DNA of 64,000 bases, taken from NCBI GenBank assembly GCA_038025085.1, contig CM076148.1, forward strand, positions 3,722,501 to 3,786,500, given 5' to 3'. Both the position numbers and the translations under genes were made by a program. Of the stretch, positions 56,714-64,000 are shown one piece after another. The notes beneath the pieces were generated by a model. The model saw nothing but the letters and a program-made list of their open reading frames with translations. It did no database searches and was not told the origin of the DNA. The DNA comes from Tetragonia tetragonoides (lineage: Eukaryota; Streptophyta; Magnoliopsida; Caryophyllales; Aizoaceae). The stretch's first letter is position 1; each line of letters begins with the position of its first letter.

Positions 56714-57640
56714 TTCAAATATAGTCACCCTACATGTCTTGTCCATTTAGCTCCTACCAAAGATTATAGGACATAGATATCTCATTTTAAAGTATTTTTT
56801 GGAATCCAAACCGATGGAATAAAAATTATAATTTTTTGAGTTACGTAACTAAAATTATTTTATTTTGTAATCTGAAAATATGCTAATAAGTATGTAATAT
56901 ATTCAACTAATGATAAGACATTAATGGATGACACTTGGATGATGCGTTTTTCTATGTGGTGAGCTGGTGCTTATGCGTCGTTTATGGGCATCCTCACACG
57001 AACGGAGTCCTCTTAGTTAGCCTTCTACATGTCATCGATCATCACGCAAGTTTCAGGAGGGCAGCACTGTGTTTTAATAGTAAGGTAAGATTCAATAATG
57101 AATTAGCTTTTAATCATTACCCTCATTCCAAACATGTTTGAGAAGAAAAACATCAAGCATTGATGCATTATATTATTTGCATGCAAGTAAACTCAAACCA
57201 ATAAATAACAACTAGGTGCTAGTTAATTATTGTATTGTTATCAATTGATCGAAAATTGCAAAGTAAAACATGATATTATTAAACAGTTAAATTTGCAATA
57301 CCTTATGTAGTTATGTTAAATATTGTTTGCAACACCTTAACAGGAAATCTTAAATGATATTAAGCGGTTACTCGAGTTTTTGAGCCCAGTGATATATACA
57401 CTTTGGAGTGCTAATGGTGAAAGTGTTTCATGAATTTACAACAAACGCGGCTAGAGCTGCTGCAATTAGTTGTTTTTCTTGCCTACCTGAGACATCTTTA
57501 GTCACAGATGTACAAAAGTTGTTGCTCGAATTTTCAGTTTAAAAAGAACTAAACTTGAGGCTTTTTATTGGCCCAACATGTTTTGTGTGGACTTAGTCTA
57601 TCGTGGATCAACTAATTTTGACGGGTGACTGTATGTGAAG
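56714..57640. other. Intergenic with dispersed repeat (56750-57000)
   Basis: 56750-57000 resembles 2080-2330. No gene; ORFs of about 68 codons are not family-like. Confidence 0.45.
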
Positions 57641-57885
57641 TATGGGTGGCTCCAGGTAAAGTAAGGGGGTGGCTCCAGGTGAAGTAAGTTTGAGGGGTGG
57701 CTCCAGGTGAAGTAGGGGGTGTCTTCAGGTAAAGTAGAGGGATGGCTCCAGGTGAAGTAGGTGTGGTGCCAAATATAAATTTGAGGGGTGGCTCTAGGTG
57801 AAATAGGGGTGACTCTAGGTGAAGTAGGGGTGGCTCCACTGTTAAAGAGGGGTGACTCCAGGTGAAGTAGGGGGTGACTCCAAAT
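57641..57885. repeat. Minisatellite, GGGGTGGCTCCAGGTGAAGTA-type unit
   Basis: About nine diverged copies of a roughly 21-35 bp unit, with the core GTGGCTCCAGGTGAAGTA and variable spacers. On the minus strand two frames stay open for about 105-110 codons with repeating FTWSHP/LEPP motifs, a result of the repeat. Confidence 0.85.
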
Positions 57886-58240
57886 ATTGGTCCACCATAA
57901 ACTAAGTCCATACAAGTTTTTGTACTATTGGCCATATTTTGCATATCTTGGATGAACTATTAATGTATTTTCCATTACTCCTCTATATTATCTCTACTTT
58001 ATGACAATGCTAATGAACTTTTATTTTCTGGTACTTGAAGACTCAGCAGAATCAGAGTTATGAATGAACTTCATTACTCAGGTTGCTTGGTCTGTAAGCT
58101 CACTTCTAAATTTTATAATTTCAATTCTGTTTTTTATCGAGATTTACCGTTATAAATAAGAGAATACATTCTGTTTGTGTCTATCTCTTTTCTTTATTTT
58201 TAAAAAGTGGCAGAGATGCCAGTGGCTTAACCAAATATTA
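57886..58240. other. Intergenic
   Basis: No supported feature. Confidence 0.35.
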
Positions 58241-58241
58241 T

Positions 58242-59124
58242 GGCTGTGTTTGTTTTCCATTGAAAAAGCTATTTTTCCCTTTAAATAAGCTGAAAAGCCG
58301 TTTTTTTGGTAGAAATAATGTTTGGTTGGAAACGAAAAAAACTGATTTTTTAAAAAAACAAAAACAGAAAAATGGAAAAACAAGAAGTGGAAAATTTTCA
58401 CTTCTAAAAGAAAATAATCGTTTTTTTAGGGATTCTTACTGATACGAATAGATGTGCTAAGGCTAACTGCTATCCCAAAACCATATTGTAGAGACTAAAG
58501 AGAAAGATGAAAGGCATATGAAAGAGATACTACTCCCTCCGTCCCAGACAAATGGTTACAGTTGTTTTTTCACTGTTTTCAATGTACCACTTTGACCGTA
58601 AATAATGTGTAATTAAATGAATATATAAATTATAAAATTATGATTTTTCAAAAGTACTATTCAAGATGTATCTCATCATAGTATTTTTACATTATAAATC
58701 TTAGTATTTTTTCACAAATTTATGGCTAAAGTTTGCGAACTTTGACAATGAAAAAACAACTGTAACCATTTATCTGAGACGGAAGGAGTATTATTTAAAA
58801 TTAAAAAAAAAACATGATTTGATGCCCAAGTTCTTCCCCATCTCAATACAATTTGCATCCATGGCATAGTTGCAATGTCCAGTAGATTTGCAAGGTTTAG
58901 CCGTTTTGGGAGACGGTGAGATGAGTGAGAATTAGAAAGGTAAAGGGTAATTGATGAAGGAATATATAACCTTCAAACACGTTTTAGAAGAAAAAAAATT
59001 ATTATTAGAAATTAACAACCAAACAAAATTGTTTTTTCAAAATTATTTTTTTAAAGCTAGAAACAACAAAACTAACTATAAACAATTAAAAATAAAAATT
59101 GTAGAAATGATTTCAAACACTGCC
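58242..59124. mobile_element. Possible TIR element hosting a Stowaway MITE
   Basis: Left end GGCTGTGTTTGTTTTCC and right end TTTCAAACACTGCC are short imperfect inverted copies. The target duplication is not clear. The interior is A/T-run rich without transposase. The limits are tentative. Confidence 0.35.
58533..58788. mobile_element. Stowaway-type MITE (Tc1/mariner)
   Basis: Starts CTCCCTCCGTCCCAGACAAA and ends TTTATCTGAGACGGAAGGAG, inverted copies extending about 40 bp (GGTTACAGTTGTTTTTTC). TA on both sides (58531-58532, 58789-58790). It is 256 bp, non-coding, and a standard plant Stowaway end. Confidence 0.92.
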
Positions 59125-59461
59125 TAGAATGTGGGTTCAAATTACATTCTATTTTTTTTTCTTTTTCGATGAGAAATTCGCGTTTTAAACTATGCGATAA
59201 CCTAAAATAACCCAGCGTAACACAACAGTAACAATTTTAGGTAATATATATTGTTTGCATCAGCTCATGAGGGAATCTTAAATGATATTAAGCAATTTTT
59301 CGAGTATCAATGATCATTAGTCATTAGATTAGCCAACAGTTAAAAACAAAAGGTATCGATCTGTAATAGTCAATTACAGAATACCAATTCTCTATAAGAG
59401 GGAGAGACGATTTCAAATTAGTTTCAAAACCAAATTCAATTTTGAAATCAATTTCATTCCA

Positions 59462-59566
59462 ATGGCAATTACGGAAGAGCAAGAAACTGTCAAGGAAGTT
59501 TCAAGGTTGGCTCCTAAAGTGGAAGTAAGTTATGGCGAGGATAGAGGATTGTCAACACAAAATTGA
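59462..59566 (+). CDS. Candidate small first exon of unknown gene
   Basis: ATG GCA ATT ACG opens a 34-codon frame (MAITEEQETVKEVSRLAPKV) with a TATA-like TCTCTATAAGAG about 70 bp upstream and a consensus donor GTAAGT after the GTG GAA codons (about 59525). The codon pattern looks more gene-like than its surroundings. No second exon or family match was recognised. It may be a gene relic or chance. Confidence 0.25.
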   Translation: MAITEEQETVKEVSRLAPKVEVSYGEDRGLSTQN

Positions 59567-60400
59567 TCTTATTGGTGAGGAAATAATTGCCGAACTGGCC
59601 CGCATATTAACTGAGTTTTTTTGACGCAATTTATATTAGTATATTTCTATTATTTTTTAATGTATTGTACATATAAGTAAATGTCCTGCATCGTCTGTTA
59701 TGCTCCCTTATTTTGGAATTTTTGGAGAGATTTTGGTTTGTGTGTAAGTTCTGGGTCATACGTAACAAATACCCCTGCCTCAATCATGTTTTACGCTTAC
59801 TTGGTGTCATTCGATTTTGCATTGGCTCACATAGCGTATTATATTAGAATGAAATTGATCCGCTAGGAAGATTCGTTTTTTATCTGAAATGCGAATATTG
59901 CCCCAAATAAATAGGATCGAATATTCGATCTGTTTTATCTTTTTTAAAAATTTTAAATTTTTTTTAAAGCGGGTAGAGATCATGATTTTCAAAATTCGAA
60001 TATCTAGTATCCGATCCATATTCAATTTTATTTAAATAAAAAAAAAAATTCAATTTGTTGGCTTTTATTATAGCGTAATGATAAATTTTAATTGTATTTT
60101 TGGAGAAAATTAGTTGGGTCAATTTTGCCTTGGGTAGAATCATTAAGCCATTAACAACAAATTTGTGAACGTTTGGGCCTTTGATCATGTGTATTGTAAT
60201 GTACTTAAAAAAAATGTTTTGTATTAGGTACTTCATTTCTCAATAAATAAAGGAAAAGAAAAAACCAAAAGAAGAATGTAATTTTAGTGCCATAATATAG
60301 TAATTTTTATTGGATATCCCAAATTCTTGAGGTATTAAGCAACTAGTGGTGTATCAACTGTACCAAGCTACATAGAAGAATGTACCAACTGGACCAGTTA
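59567..60400. other. Intergenic / 3' flank of kinase C
   Basis: AT-rich, no gene. Confidence 0.4.
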
Positions 60401-60486
60401 AACATCCTATTTGCACATACAAAACAGAGCAACATCCTATTTGCACATACAAAACAGTGCAACATCCTATTTGCACATACAAAACT
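60401..60486. repeat. 30-bp tandem repeat, 2.9 copies
   Basis: AACATCCTATTTGCACATAC plus AAAACAGWGC repeated at 60401, 60431 and 60461, just beyond the stop of kinase C, probably in its 3' UTR. Confidence 0.9.
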
Positions 60487-60520
60487 ACATAAGCACAACA
60501 CATGCTTCAGTTTTCATCAG

Positions 60521-64000
<3,480 letters not shown>

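Noticed and set aside
57598..57944. Two 105-110 codon minus ORFs with FTWSHP repeats
   Set aside because: By-product of a minisatellite; both frames are equally open, so neither is favoured as coding.
60401..60486. CRISPR-like short repeat array
   Set aside because: Direct 30-bp repeats without spacers, in a plant nuclear context.

Overview
The window is eukaryotic, specifically nuclear DNA of a flowering plant, most likely a eudicot. It is AT-rich, has spliced genes with GT/AG introns, and carries plant-specific families: an S-domain receptor-like kinase cluster, a U-box/ARM E3 ligase, a type I MADS-box gene, an F-box gene and a plant SOUL protein. Plant MITEs, Helitrons, LINE/SINE and LTR retroelements fill most of the rest. 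I cannot name the species from sequence alone.

Layout. 1-1920: a decayed C2-domain exon, then a 5'-truncated LINE. 2606-5594: an F-box pseudogene split by a tandem Helitron insertion at an A|T site. 5766-7430: a Tourist-type MITE and two SINE-like retroposons. 7874-8480: a SOUL haem-binding gene with a one-base frameshift and a Helitron end just after its stop. 8483-18385: Helitrons, microsatellites and a 106-bp tandem array, with no convincing gene. 19757-25740: a Ty1/copia fragment interrupted by the 5' LTR of a Ty3/gypsy Tat/Ogre-like element with a broken gag, ending at a displaced piece of 26S rDNA. 28071-28946 (-): an intact AGL80-like MADS gene. 30868-32358: two SINEs in series and a 943-bp Tourist-like element. 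34687-35823 (-): an intact PUB8-like U-box gene. 38165-39410: a GC-richer ~315-bp tandem repeat. 39911-41736: three nested transposons. 43007-64000 (-): a tandem cluster of S-domain receptor-like kinases: copy A complete (8 exons, 823 codons), copy B dead, an isolated last-exon relic, and copy C intact in all visible exons but running off the window. Between B and C lies a MULE with near-identical long terminal inverted repeats carrying three exons of a B2-type cyclin (Pack-MULE).

There is no shared pathway. The host genes are ordinary single loci plus one receptor-kinase family expanding by tandem duplication, while mobile elements reshape the DNA between them. The most notable observations are the Pack-MULE with cyclin B2 exons, a set of ultra-short poly(A) insertions flanked by perfect target duplications (one confirmed by a paralogous empty site), the hAT/Tourist/Helitron nest whose order can be read from its duplications, and the exact Helitron split of the F-box frame. 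Splice sites and families were read by eye; no database search was run.
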